Assembly: GCA_031216915.1 (NCBI GenBank)
Contig: CM062297.1
Span: 368,045,704-368,109,703, forward strand
Direction of reading: 5' to 3'
DNA: 64,000 bases
Origin: Pictodentalium vernedei
Lineage: Eukaryota > Mollusca > Scaphopoda > Dentaliida > Dentaliidae
Shown here: one piece after another, positions 11,261-23,260 of the stretch
Layout: each line of letters starts with the position of its first letter
Position numbering within the stretch: the first letter of the stretch is position 1
Notes under the pieces: model-generated
What the model was told of the DNA's origin: nothing
What the model saw: only the letters and a program-made list of their open reading frames with translations
Databases searched by the model: none
Translations under genes and position numbers: made by a program

Positions 11261-11640
11261 TGTTTTCTAGCTGTAAGGAAACCGTGGTTTACATATTTTT
11301 GTTAACAGGGTAATATTGGCTTTTATTTGGCATTTGACAGAGATTATACTGTGCAAATCAATAAATAGTATTGTCTGACAAGGGGCTTCCATAGGATCAT
11401 ATAAATATGGAAATATATCTAACAATGATAATTAAATGAGCTATAGAAGCCAAAAAATGCAATTCCTATCACGAACCCCAATCCTACCTAAATGATTTTA
11501 CCTATTTCATGTGATAAATGAGTCATTTATGCATTGGGACTCAACTTATGGGTTCTATTGGGTCAAAGATATAGGAAAGAAGGGTGTAAAAACTTTGCGA
11601 AATGTGACATAAAATTGGTATTGGCTTCAATAATATTTTT
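11261..11640. other. Spacer before the Polinton fossils
   Basis: AT-rich with no gene. No Polinton terminal repeat could be recognised at this side. Confidence 0.4.
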
Positions 11641-11659
11641 ACTCTGTAACCCACGGGTG

Positions 11660-12090
11660 ACAAGAATGCCACAGAGACAGCAGACAAAGCCACTTCTGAC
11701 GCCTGTGGCAACAGGTTCTTCATATTCTTCGATTTCGAGCCCTTCGAGAGCCACGTGCCCTTCTTCCAGAGGGCGCTTGGGGGCAGGCTGAAGTATGAGC
11801 TGACCTTCAACAGCTACAGCCGAGTTATCGAGGCCACGGGTGTTGCTGCTGCCAAGTGCACCATCGACAATATCAGCTTGGAGTACAACATGGTAAACCT
11901 GCCGGCCAGAGCAAAACGCAACCAGTACGCAGCACACCTCGCCATCCTCTACAACCGAATACTCCGACATCGACAGCGTTGTATGCCCGCGAATACAGCC
12001 CCAAGATGAAAAAAATCAACGTTGCCATTGAGGGGGTGGGCCCAACCAATTATATATCCAGGGATGCGTGTCTACCAACAGTAGGATGAG
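11660..12090 (+). pseudogene. Polinton major capsid protein fragment, copy A
   Basis: Phrases such as LGGRLKYELTFNSYSRVIEA, TIDNISLEYNMV and NQYAAHLAILYNRILRHR, and shortly after them KINVAIEGV, follow the order of the double jelly-roll major capsid protein of Polintons, as I recall the family. The fragment is a fossil: broken and covering only part of the usual length. It heads the presumed first Polinton copy. Confidence 0.7.
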
Positions 12091-13821
12091 GCCTAAAATA
12101 TTTTTTTCTCAACTCACCCACCAACAAATTACATCCCAAGGTGGCAATTGTCGGAAAGAACCGGCTAAATCCCTGACCACTCACAATACCTGTAAATGAC
12201 AGAGATCACCTCGTCAGAGATGTGGACACAGGAGAAAATCCCGAGCAAGAGAACGAATCCATCAATCAGGGGTAGTTTAAAAAAGCCAGAAAAAGCGGAT
12301 AAAAGACACCAAGAACGTGCACCAGGGGTCGTGGCGCAAAAAAAAAAAAAAAAAAAGAAAAAGAAACGAGGAAAACTGCTTGTAGAGCTACGCGAGTTCT
12401 CCCAGTACTCTCAGAAATGTTGGAAGCCAAGAGTAGCCAGCTCGGATATTGCAAGACCAGACTCCATACATCGCCCGTGGTCTGGTGGTTATAGTGGACT
12501 TGTGTATGCTGAACTACCGAACGGTGCCTGCTGACGTAGAATCACCCTCGTAGTACGATCGCCCGGTGTCGTACGCTCGCCTCCGGTCGTAACCGCCCGC
12601 TGTCGCATGAGACCCAAAGCCTGATACTAATTTAAAGATTAAGCCCGACTCTTCTCATATGCAGTAGTCATGTCTTCCCCATCAATCGACGGAAAGATGC
12701 TAGTGAATATGCTCTACCACTCGGCCGTGGTATTTGTCTTGGCCATGGGTTATGCGCGCCTGGGAAAATGACGATGATTGGACCGCCTCTGCAGTTTGAT
12801 TAAACCCATAGAGATATAGGTTTGGTTATTCTCACATAGGCCTGACCATGGCGTCCAAAAAACTACCGATAAAGCTAGGTGTTACACCAGCTGATATATT
12901 GAAGTAACCTATATCATTGTAAGTGGCTTCTGTTGCGGTGCTGTTATGGGTGCTCTTGTGAAGGCACTTGCCTTCAGTGGATGAAACTACCTTTTATCAA
13001 CGTTACAAAGTTCAGGTATTGACGCCAAGAGGAAGCGGTGCGATAAGGCCATAGAACCATAGGTCTCGTTACAGTTATTCAGGTGAAAACGTTGGTTTTT
13101 CAAGAAATGCACGGCTTCTCATTAACACAGCCGAGGATATTTTGCATTTAAATTACCTCCCCTATTCACAATCCTCACAATGTATGCAGTTTCTGGAAGC
13201 TCTGAACATGGTCTTTCCTGGAGAAAACTCCATACAATCAAAATCTTACAATATCACTCAAATACCTTCAGCTGAATGACACATTTGATGGGTCAAAAAA
13301 TCGCTCAAAATGTATGTTCTCATTTGGGGGATAAATTTCATTTTTCGTACCTCCATAGTGACAAAACTGTATTATAGGAATTCCTTATTCCCCCAATGAG
13401 GATTTTACAGCATAAGATAAACATTCTGAGAAATAAAAAACACATGGGATTCTTATTCATTTTTTCATAAGGCTATCTCAAAGCAAATTTACACAATAAT
13501 TGTCCTATTTGTAACCTGCAAAATATCAGCCCCCAAACAGGTCTGGGTTAGTCATTAAACACTCCTGTGTGACCTTGACCTCCAACTGAAATGCACTTGA
13601 CAGTACACAGTTTAAATCAAGACCATCAATAGATTATTTTGGCCATATCACCATTAATGAGAATTATTTACCAAATCCATACCACAACAAAATAAAACTA
13701 TAGCTCAAAATAGCCATTTGGCCGAGGTTATCCAATAAGCTCGGATAAGACCTTTTAATAGGAAACGAGACCATAGGCCACTCAAACACAATGGTTTCGC
13801 ACAAAAAAATTCGACTGTGGC
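12091..13821 (+). other. Polinton-internal region, mostly unassigned
   Basis: Short protein-like patches such as KMLVNMLYHSAVVFVLAMGY (about 12693-12752) look like an element gene but I cannot name it. A run of A lies at 12339-12356. From about 13140 to 13740 the sequence turns AT-rich and has no protein-like phrase, so it may be unrelated inserted DNA. Confidence 0.4.
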
Positions 13822-14160
13822 ATGGAAGAACACCGGCATCAAGGCCGCACCTTCAATGACGTAGACGATGCAATGCGCGAGAACGCCCTGTGTGTTAGAG
13901 ACGCTGACAGCCGCACTCTACATGCCCTCGGCCCCCGACCTCAACTTTCATACTTTATACGCTTACAGATGAGCAGATGCACCGCGAACTTGCCTTTGTC
14001 TTGTTGCTTGTTGCCTATAAACCCACCAAGTTGTTGTTCCACAGGAACTGGTATAAATAAAAACGAGATATTTTGCGCTATACCTGTTGCAGGCTCACCA
14101 CGCTGATGGAATACATCGCTTCCCAAGATGAAGAGACAACCGGTAGCTGTAGACTGGCAT
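13822..14160 (+). pseudogene. Unassigned Polinton-type gene remnant
   Basis: A fragment with the phrases FNDVDDAM, VRDADSRTLH and SAPDLNFHTLYA precedes the integrase region. Its position suggests a gene of the same element, but I cannot identify the function. It is broken. Confidence 0.45.
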
Positions 14161-14214
14161 ACTACTAAGGGTAATCAAACTGCGCGCATATACTGTATAC
14201 CCAGGGGTTACAGG

Positions 14215-15031
14215 TGAGAGATTGCAGCCATTAAGAAACATGCTGAAGCTGTCACAGTCTCGCAAGAGGTAGCCGAGCGTGGTTAATAAAGCAAGCTATT
14301 TCACAAATGTACCTGGCGTGTCACGAAATATTCCGAGACCGAGATTTGACATATCTCTGCCAAACGAACTTCACCAAGCTATCCGCATATTTCTACCTCA
14401 CGATCTTCTGTCCTCAGTCGCTACAGAGGGGGCAATCCGCTGACCTCCAAGGATTCAGGTAGGGTAGCAAGTGCTTTTTCGTGTATCTACAGCCCATAGC
14501 GTCTTCAGCTAGACCCTGGACGAGTATCCAGCTCCTGACCAAGCAAGGTATCTCATACCGACGAGGTGAAAAGGAAGTCCACAGGGGGCAACGCATTGTA
14601 AAAAAGGTTTAATAGTGCGCTGATAGAGCGGCTGTTTGGGCATCAATACGCTATGAGATGATATTGTCTTAAGGTCAAAGATATACTGTATGGGTTGCCT
14701 GGCTACCCGCTGCTGTCTCAGCTCTGAAGAACGAAGTGACGCGTCTGACTGGTAAAAGACCTAGGGTTGCTACTAGGGCTGAGACGGTGTTACAGAAGCC
14801 CTTTGTAATTGCAGGTGGGCTTATTGGTTTGGATGTGAGCGTGAGGGACCTCTCCCAGCCAGGTGAGCTGGAGGGTGGAGGGTGGCGTGCTACTGATCCC
14901 TGTGGTCCCTCCGGGTCTGTAGTCTGTGAGAAAACCATGTGAGTGTATTATTTATCCCATGGGCGGAAGGGCCTAGACGTGAGTTTGTCCTGAACGAGCT
15001 ACGTGTTTTTCCCCGTGACACTGTTGGCACC
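14215..15031 (+). pseudogene. Polinton integrase fossil, copy A
   Basis: Signature phrases include IPRPRFDISLPNELHQA ahead of the catalytic core, LTGKRPRVATRAE in the middle, QPGELEGGGWRATDP in the C-terminal chromodomain-side region, and ELRVFPRDTV at the end. This order matches the retroviral-type integrase carried by Polintons. The region is about the family's usual size and is broken at several points. It ends the presumed first copy. Confidence 0.75.
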
Positions 15032-16200
15032 TGATGGCGTTTTTTGCTCGTTGAGGTCTGCTGCCCTTCTTTTCCAGTTACATTTCAGGCTGGAAACGCG
15101 AACATTATCCTCGCAGTGTTGTAGGACGTTGTCTATTCTGTCTTCGCTAAACTGATGCGAATCCTTGGGGTCTAAGATAGGTCTGACAGTTCTGCTGGCA
15201 CTCTTTGGGAACACGAGCTACACATTCCATCGCAATTACAATAACCTCACAACATGGCCGCTCACATATGCTACCTTGACAACCAAGGGAAACCCACAAG
15301 GCTTCGTGGTGTGACGTCACATCCTGGGTCCAGACATGGGGACAGAAGATGTGGGTCGTTCGGTATATGGTTTTACTATTTAAGAATGTCGACACATACT
15401 CAATAACCATTCTTGTTCTGCGACACAGAGTCGAAACTCTCGAAGTAACATTGTAGTCCGCCAGATCTCTAGAATACAGATCTGCTGAGGTGGTACGTTT
15501 GGTCCTCGTCCAGGTACAAAAGTACATTGCGTTTCTTGCAGTTTCGTTAGTCGTACGGCGTTGAAATTCCCCAATATCTTAACAATGGCGCATGTGTCAG
15601 CAGCTGTCTTTAGAACAACAAGAGGATCCACGACCATAGTGCGTAGAAGCTCAACTCCTAGCCCTTCGCTGATTGCGGTTAGACGCTTTTCGATGTCATC
15701 TGCAACAAAAAAACCTTTTCATACTGTTTACATAGATAAAGGTTCAACCAAAACCCGTTCGTGGGGTGTGGGCAGCGTTGAGTATAAGCTGACAGGACTA
15801 CAGTAGTGTTATAAAGGCCACATGTGATCCCCGCTGCAAGGTACACTGTCGTTAATATGAGCCTGGAGTAGGTCAGAGCCACCGCGTCAGATATGCACAG
15901 AATGATTCACAACCAGTATTGTATGTGGAGCGACTCACAGTCCTCTAAAACCGTGTCCTCTTGCATCGCAAGTTCGTCGAAGATAAGAGCAGCACTCCGA
16001 CGAATATCCTCCTGAATATCATTTATATTTGTTTAATGGTGTTTAAGGTCACACATTTTTGCACAGTTGCTAATCGTGACCCCAACACAGATATAATGTC
16101 AAGTCCAGCCAATCGTTTATACCATGCTGCCCATTTTAGTGGACTTCAACCCCAGGTATGGGTTACCAGGTCCTATTTTACCAGTAAAACAGAGGTTGTT
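15032..16200. other. Region between Polinton copies, unassigned
   Basis: Open frames of 60-130 codons occur on both strands (the longest on the minus strand at 15147-15527), but none has a domain I recognise. At 16030-16080 'tgtttaaggtcacacatttttgcaca' resembles the minus-strand SINE tail region at 47010-47045, so a small SINE remnant may be present. Confidence 0.35.
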
Positions 16201-16209
16201 TGCCACACG

Positions 16210-16620
16210 ACATAAGCACTGTTATAATTCGCGGGGTTCCCTTGAGGAATCTGGAATTCCTTGCGACAAGTATGCAAACAATTCCTATGCTTTTTGAGGA
16301 CCCACGAGCTGGATACGCACGTGATACAGAGTTTTTCTACCAACTTAAAATCACAAAGGTACCTAACCAGCTTTACGATCATGGGATGCCGCCTAACAGC
16401 AGTGATATAAGGCTTAAAAACACTTTACTGACTCTCACACTAGCAAACATCCTGAGATGACGATGATCTCCAAGGATCTAGCTCTAGCGGATGCCCCTAG
16501 GGCGAGTTATTCACCATAAAGTAAGCTCTGCGGCATGATATGCGGATGAACGGCTATGAATGGATGGATGGTAGAAATGCGAGAGAGGTCTCCATCATCC
16601 AGATCACCAAAAGTCTACAT
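16210..16620 (+). pseudogene. Polinton major capsid protein fragment, copy B
   Basis: The fragment includes MLFEDPRAGYARDTEFFY and KITKVPNQLYDHGMPP, phrases from the central part of the Polinton capsid protein. It corresponds to a more C-terminal portion than the fragment at 11660. It is broken and partial. Confidence 0.7.
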
Positions 16621-17582
16621 CGTAGATCCCGGTGAGCGCCTCCATGATTATTTGCGAGTCTTCTACTGCATGGGTGTTTCAGAGGAAATCAACCATGCTC
16701 ACCATCGATGACTGCTCCACCTCAAAGGTTTTTATGAAGGAAACGATAAATTTAATGGTCATAAGGCAGAACAAAACGTCTGAGCGCTGACCCAAAAATA
16801 CAAGTCAGTCATTAAAGACCTCCGAGAGTAGCCCCGTTTCATTGTAAAAACCGCGACAGTCTCGAGGACTATCATCAGGAGAACGATGTGATTCCTCCAC
16901 ATAAGAAACCAGGTACTGTCCAACACCAAACATGCGCAGTTCCTACTAAAGACTGATGGGCCAATTTCTTATATAATAGCATTTGGGAAGCACTTCTGAT
17001 GACCTAGCAGGTTGCACTTTTATGTTTTGAATTTTATGAATATTTTTTACTTGGGCGATGGGTAGTTTTTGTATTTCGTAAAGCAAGAAACGACGTTATA
17101 GACCAATTCCTGGAGAAGTTCACGTCCACGTCTACGAAAACGAATTTCGTTTTAGTGAGCCAGCAAGAGGATGTAGTCAGAGAGAACTGTGCCAATAGCA
17201 CAAGAAAATGCTAAAAAGGCTCGCTGCGCTGACTGCAAGGGTACAAAGTAAACAATACATATACTCGGGGTAACCCTTGCGGTTGACCAGATCGACACTA
17301 TGAACGATGAAGAGGTTCTGAGGCTATATCCAAGATACGAGGCGCAGCTGGGCACAGCAATGACGGAAACTCTTGGCAGCCATGTGGATTTATGCAACAT
17401 CTGCCTTTATATGACGAGAGCCCCCCAGAAAAGGCCACTGAGGCGAACGTCCCAGAACGCACAAACGAATTAGTACAGCAGATGCGAGATTGGACGCCAT
17501 ACATTATCGTTGGACTGAGGGTTACAGGGGCATTGTGGATTGACTCTTAACGTTCTTTCTCAAAAATAACTAAACAGTTGCA
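16621..17582 (+). pseudogene. Polinton small-gene remnant and flanks, copy B
   Basis: At about 17280-17400 the frame DQIDTMNDEEVLRLYPRYEA followed by LGTAMTETLG resembles a small conserved Polinton protein of unknown function, from memory of the family. Upstream, 16630-16720 has a further protein-like patch. The region ends where a LINE has inserted. Confidence 0.5.
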
Positions 17583-17584
17583 GA

Positions 17585-18771
17585 GTGAGAACCATAATAA
17601 TAATAATAATAATATACACATTTATATAGCGTCAAAATTGTAGTTCAGAAGATATAGAACCATATGTTAAGGCGCTGTACATGTTACTGAGCTCATGCAA
17701 ATATACAAACGGAATATATACAGTATCTTACAGTCCAGAACATCATTTATAGGCTTTTTGAAACAGGTATTTTTTGAGATCTTTCTTGAAAATGTTAACA
17801 TTTGACAGTCTTTTTAGGTATTCTAGTAAAGTATTCCACAAGTGAGGGCCAGCAAATGAGAATGACCTATCTCCAAATGTCTTACACCTATATATATATA
17901 TATTGTGTCTTAAAAAAACTAATAATAAAGTTTTGAAAATTATTCTGTACTTGACTGGCAGCCAGTGCATATCCCTCAGAACAGGAGTGATGTGTTGAGA
18001 TCGTGATATCCTACATACCACTCGGGCTGATGCATTTAGTACCATCTGCAGGCGAGAGTACTGATATTGTGGAAGGCTGAACAGTAAGGCATTACAATAA
18101 TCCAAATGCGAAGTTACAAAGGCATGAGCTAGGGTTTTTGTTGAGTCTTTGGTGAGGAACTGTCTTATCTGTTTAACTTTATATAGACCTATGAAAGCCT
18201 TATTCCACATATTTGTAACATGTTTGTCCACAGACATGGTAGAGTCGAAGAAGGCACCAAGATTAAGTACACTGTTACTTGCACTGATGGCAAAATCTCC
18301 TACCTTCACTGAATTGATGTCAACTTTAGTGAGTTGTTGTCGTGAACCAATGATTAGGAATTCAGTCTTATCATCATTTATCATTAATTTGTTTGAAACC
18401 ATCCATGTGCTAATGTCCGAAATACATGATTCAATAGTTTCTAGAGCTTTAGTTTGACCCTTGATTGATGGTCGAAAAGAGAAATAGACCTGAGTGTCAT
18501 CAGCATAACAATGGACATCAGGCAGGTGAGATTCAATGATGGTGACCATTTTTGAAATATAGAATAGAAACAGAACAGGACCAAGGCAACTGCCCTGTGG
18601 GACTCCACATTCAAGATGGAAGTCTTGTGGCAGATTACCGTTTATTGATACACGCTGCTGTCTATTCTTGAGGTATGATGATAGCCAGCTAGCAGTAACA
18701 CCATTAAGTTCAAAATCAGAATACATTGTCTCTAACAGAGGTTTATGACAAACAGTGTAGCAATGCGGCAA
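17585..18771 (-). mobile_element. CR1/L2-like LINE, 5'-truncated, reverse transcriptase 3' half
   Basis: A 342-codon open frame (18771-17743) starts within the reverse transcriptase. GVPQGSCLGPVLF and the catalytic YADDTQ are intact, followed by thumb and C-terminal phrases LDYCNALLFSLP and HWLPVKYRIIFK, and SFAGPHLWNTLL. About 130 bp of 3' untranslated sequence follows, ending in a (TTA)n run at 17594-17613. Microsatellite tails instead of poly(A) are typical of CR1/L2 LINEs. The element lies inside Polinton DNA just before the second integrase, so it is younger than that copy. The 5' truncation reflects incomplete reverse transcription. No in-frame stop interrupts the frame, which suggests a fairly recent insertion. 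Confidence 0.85.
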
Positions 18772-19600
18772 TAAACAAATTCCCCAAAGCTGCCAAGATC
18801 CCTGAAGAAGTTGCTCGAACGTGGTTAAAAAGAAAGCTATTTAGCAAATCCTCCATGACTAAACTTTGACGTGTCTGTGCCAAACTGGATCCACCAAGCT
18901 GACGTACTCCCACCACAGGATGGTCTGCCCCGTGGCCCTGACAGAGGTCGATGTGGTCAGCCGCTATGAAGGCGCCAACACTCGTATTCAAGGGATTCGG
19001 CAAAGATGGCTAACTACCTCACGCATCCACAGACGTGGGTTCCTACTGCTGTCTAAACTCCTTGTGTTCCGTGTCCCTACTGTTGACCAATCATGGTTCG
19101 GTGAGAAGGAAGCCCGCAGAGGGCAAGGTATTGTGGAACTCTTCAAAGCACGCTTGCAGAACGACTGTTTCGCCACCAGTAAGCATAGGAGACGAAGCTC
19201 GAAGTTTAGAGATCCGCTGAATGTATTCCCAGCCGCCAACTATCATATCATCTCTGAACAACGAAGTGATGGACCTGATTGGTAAAACCCTCTGATTTTT
19301 CAGTGAGGTTAAGGCAATGATGCAAAAGCCCTCAGCTATTGCAGAGCGCTTTCTTGGCTTGGATGAGCAAACGATCCCATCGGGTGTAGGAGATGCAGCA
19401 CCTTTACTAGCCCAGCTAGCCGAAAGAGCTCGCCATCGCGCTACCGATCCTGCGGGGTCCCTCCAGGTACATAGACTGTGAGGGTCGATCGCAAAGCCCG
19501 GTGAACCTGTCCAGTATTATTTACGTGATAGACCTTGGTTTGTCCAGGATGACCTGCTTCTGATTCAGAGTGCGACCATCTGAATCGTTGTTTACTACTC
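18772..19600 (+). pseudogene. Polinton integrase fossil, copy B
   Basis: Phrases matching the Polinton integrase occur in the expected order, for example KAAKIPEEVARTWLKRK near the start, GSPQRARYCGTLQSTLAERLF in the middle, and PGEPVQYYLRDRP near the end. It parallels the region at 14215-15031. It is broken at several points and separated from the second capsid region by the LINE. Confidence 0.7.
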
Positions 19601-22380
19601 GTTGGGATCCGCAAACCCTCTTTTACGGTTACATTCAATACAGGTAATGCTGATAAGCAACCCACAGCAGTTCAAAATTACAGGTTGCACAGTGGTTACA
19701 GTGGCTCTGCTTGAGCTGCAAGATATAGTTCATTCAACGTAAAATCGGTGGGTTTTAACCTGGTCCTGGCGCTTGTAGGCCAGGAGCTTCTGAGTGACCT
19801 TTCGGATGTTTTGCTCCGTGCGTTGCCTGATGTCGGTTCCCTCTACTGGACAAGTGACCCTCTAGACCTGGTTCAAGTAATGCATGCTGGAGACAGACAA
19901 CACGGACCACCGAAGATAGTCGCCGATGATGTAAACCTTTTGCGGTAATTTTATTGTCATTCCTTGGCTGGAGTGGACCGGGTTCGGTTTGTGTCTGGTT
20001 TTAAGTGAATAGCTTCTTAAGGGCGTCGAGAGTTTCGTCGTTCCCTCTGTAATCAACTACATCCTCTTGGAAGTAATTCACATCGTCTCTTAGCCAGGTT
20101 TGCAATATCTCTTTTGCGATGGGAGGTGTTGGTCAACGCAACATACAACGTAGACCATTCTATAATCTAGCCAATCCAGGAATGTTTTGAGGGTTGACCT
20201 CGAAACGGTTCACGCATCGTCCCGGATGATGACACGAGGGGCATACTTCTGGTCCATTCTCTCCAGGGGCTATCGTTCCGCCCACTTCACCGGAAGAAGC
20301 TATGGTAGGTTTTGGCCTTCATGCCCCTACTATTCATTTCTTTTCGAGACCGTTGGTTGGTGTGTGTATCAGACAGTCTCTGACCCGACAGACCTAGATT
20401 TCTCTCACTAGATGGGAATGTTGGTGGGTAAAGACGGTGTCGTAATGTCTGGAATGTCTTTTTTCTACTCTGCCTGGCCTTGTTGCATGTAGAGAGCCCA
20501 CACCCTACCCCTTATCTCACCATTTGGCTTGTGCTACATAGTTCTGGTATTCGAGCCCTAGCAGATATTCGTAACATATGTCCACGCCATGGTTGCTAAT
20601 ATTTTTGTTTTTGCAACAATGATTCGGATATCAGACAGTTTGTGGAACGAGGTCATCTTGGACGATATTTTGCATGATGTCAACCAAGTCACTTCGTCTG
20701 CATTGAAACCCCGAGTCTACTGCTTTGATGGGTAGCCCTCATAATCTAGTTCGCCCCAATCCGTGACTCTGTGGTGGGTAAGACGCTTGTCATCAGTTTT
20801 TGCGCTCCAAGTGAACGTCCTGGTGATACCGCGCCCACGATCTTTGGCTTTGGGAATCATACGTTATTCTGTTATTCGAAAGCGAAAAAGGCATCCCTGG
20901 ACTGTAGGTCGATTGGGATGCTGGGCTCATTGAGGTATGTGTGGAGGTCCTTTGCGGACCAATCCTGTTTCCCGAATTGTCTCCCGAACCATGCTGAAAT
21001 AACCGGGTTACTTTTGGTGTTGAATGCTGTCCTGCCTATTTGGGCGAAGCTGGTGCCTATGTCTTTGGGTAAAGTGCCATTGGACGCTACATGGGTCATT
21101 CTGACTTTCGGATGACCGAAACGCTGAAAGTACGGTTCAGCCTCTCCCAGACGTGAACGCCTAGCACGCCTTCATATCGATGCTGATGATGACATTGCTG
21201 TTGTATCATTCAGCGTTCCAGAGGTCCCCCTGGCCGTGTTCTACAATGGCCTTCTGAATATCTGGTTGGAAAGATGCTGGGATCGGCTTCCCATCCCACC
21301 ATTGTTTTCTCTAACCATGACTGCTTCAACATGATTGATCCCGAATGCTCTGCCGTCCAGTGCTTCCCCCGATCTTTCTATTCTTTGAAAGAGCCATGAT
21401 TTCCCTGTGTCCTGTCGACCCAGCCGACTTGGTGTAAAAACTAGTCAAGGTTGAGTGGCTAGTCTTGCCCACTCGAGAGGCAGGCTGCGATTTGTTTCGT
21501 TTTGGATATCTTGTCTTATGGCCTCCAACGCGTCGTCCTCGTTGATGTGTACCTGCCTGATCTGCAGGAAGTTCAGATCTTTGGTCCAAGCGTGACCAAT
21601 GTTGACTACTTTTCTTCGGATACCACAACCCACACGTTGCTACTTTCCACTTTTGTAATCGGCCTCACCAGCGACGTCATTCAAGATGTGACCCGCTTGG
21701 GAATTTTTCGAGTCTAGCTAGCCCTCCTTGCCACTCGTGTATTTTCTGGCGTCTGAGCGGGGTTAGACCCTGTCCTCTACGAGTGTCCTCTAACTGCTCA
21801 ACTACTCTCGGGGCGACGCTGTTGAGATCGCCATATCTCAGTGGTGCTACGCGTGCTGGGGGTATCTTGGGGGGTAGAGGCAGTAGACCACAGCGGTAAC
21901 GTGGTAGGTATTTTGGTAGTACGGCTCGTCGATCCCCGCGGGCGCTCCTTGATTGGTGTCCCGGGTAATTTCGACAATGCCCTGGCATTTCCTCCTCCCT
22001 GCCTTTACGGGGTAAACCTTGCTCTCAACTGCCCGGTCTCCTTCGCTTCGCTCGGGCAAACACTTGATCATCATGACGTACTCACCCTTGGAAAGTTGTC
22101 TGAAAAGTTGTGCTGCTCTCTCGTCTGCCGTAGAATCTCGATGTCGCTAATATCGAACAGATTCTCGCCCGCAACCTTCCACGTGGAGAAGACCGCAGTA
22201 GCGCCATCAATTTCAAACTCATTTTTGGTGTCGTTCAGAATCCCAACCAGAGCCTCAGAACGAAGATCAAATTGCGCGCGAAAAAGTGGGGAATGGGACT
22301 GAGTATCCAGATCGATAAATTGCCGCTCTTGGTCGGGCATATTTTCTGCAACACCACGTCGATAAGTCTCCATTCAACTT
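19601..22380 (-). other. Probable rest of a Polinton copy, unassigned minus-strand fragments
   Basis: Protein-like fragments lie mainly on the minus strand, for example at 22373-22071 (100 codons), 21988-21677, 21099-20872 and 20056-19862. I do not recognise a polymerase, ATPase or protease motif in them. Their position beyond the integrase and their base composition suggest they belong to the Polinton fossils, but this is inference. Confidence 0.35.
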
Positions 22381-22490
22381 GTATATAACCTATCAGAGCT
22401 CAGTCTCGAAATAGGTGATTTTAATCGAAAGTATAACCTATCAGAACTCAGTCTTCCAATGGGTGTTTTCAATATCCAATGGGAGCCGAA
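22381..22490. repeat. Short direct duplication, about 57 bp
   Basis: 'gtataacctatcagagctcagtct' and 'gtataacctatcagaactcagtct' occur about 50 bp apart, each followed by a similar AATrGGTGwTTTTmAAT stretch. It may mark an element end. Confidence 0.5.
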
Positions 22491-23260
22491 CAGTCTTTAG
22501 TTGACCATTCATTTTTCCTAAATTAATAATCTCCTTCGCAACTTGTGAACCAGCTTATGCTAAACCCGATCTGCACCACACACAGGATGGAGCTGAGTTT
22601 CTGACCTGGTCCCGACCACACACTTGCGACATTGGAGGGGCTCGATTACACCTTTTCTGAGCTGACTACGATGCACCTTACACAGGGAGCCAAACGGCCG
22701 GTCATCAACAAACTACACTAATTCTCGTCAAGCATATTCTTATAGTGTATTCAGAGTCAGAGTGGGGTGAAAAGGTGTTCATGATCATAACCACACTAGT
22801 GTGGTCATGAACAGTAGGCTTGTTCGCATCAAATTTACCAAAAGAGCCCGTACCGGTAATATCGGATTGGAAGTGGGCCTCTCCGGGGCCCTGTTCCTGC
22901 TTGGGGCATTTTTGGCACTGAGGCTGGGCAGGCGGGCCTGCCTTGCTGAGGTTGATCTGGGGTGCCTAAATAATTAGTGAATACTCTCCACTCCACACTC
23001 GTTCTGCTGCTGAGTGCCACATCACTCTCCATATTCAGAGTGGCTAATTGTGAGTTTCACGGTGTAAACTCAACAAAATAATTATAAGAAAACAACAAGA
23101 TCCAACAGACCATTACGGAAATATCGTCTACTAAAAACGTGACTCCAGACGTCAACGTGACGTCGTAACAGTGTGAATGAGTTTGTTTCGAGTGTAGAAT
23201 TGAATTAATCTTCTTTGTTTTTGAAGTCATTTCATTCATAAACTGTTAGTAGTATAACAT
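22491..23260. other. No gene seen; one hairpin
   Basis: A hairpin at 22776-22813 pairs TGTTCATGA..CCACAC with GTGTGGTCATGAACA. Otherwise nothing recognisable. Confidence 0.45.

Larger units (their letters stand above)
11640..22380. mobile_element. Fossil Polinton/Maverick DNA, probably two degraded copies
   Basis: This stretch differs from its surroundings in being less AT-rich and dense in protein-like fragments. In plus-strand order it shows a capsid-protein region, an unassigned region, an integrase region, then again a capsid-protein region, a small conserved-type frame and an integrase region. The repetition in one orientation suggests two copies head to tail. Both are heavily broken and look old. 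A LINE sits inside the second. The 19.7-22.4 kb part reads mostly on the minus strand and is less certain. Terminal repeats and the polymerase were not identified with confidence. Confidence 0.7.
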
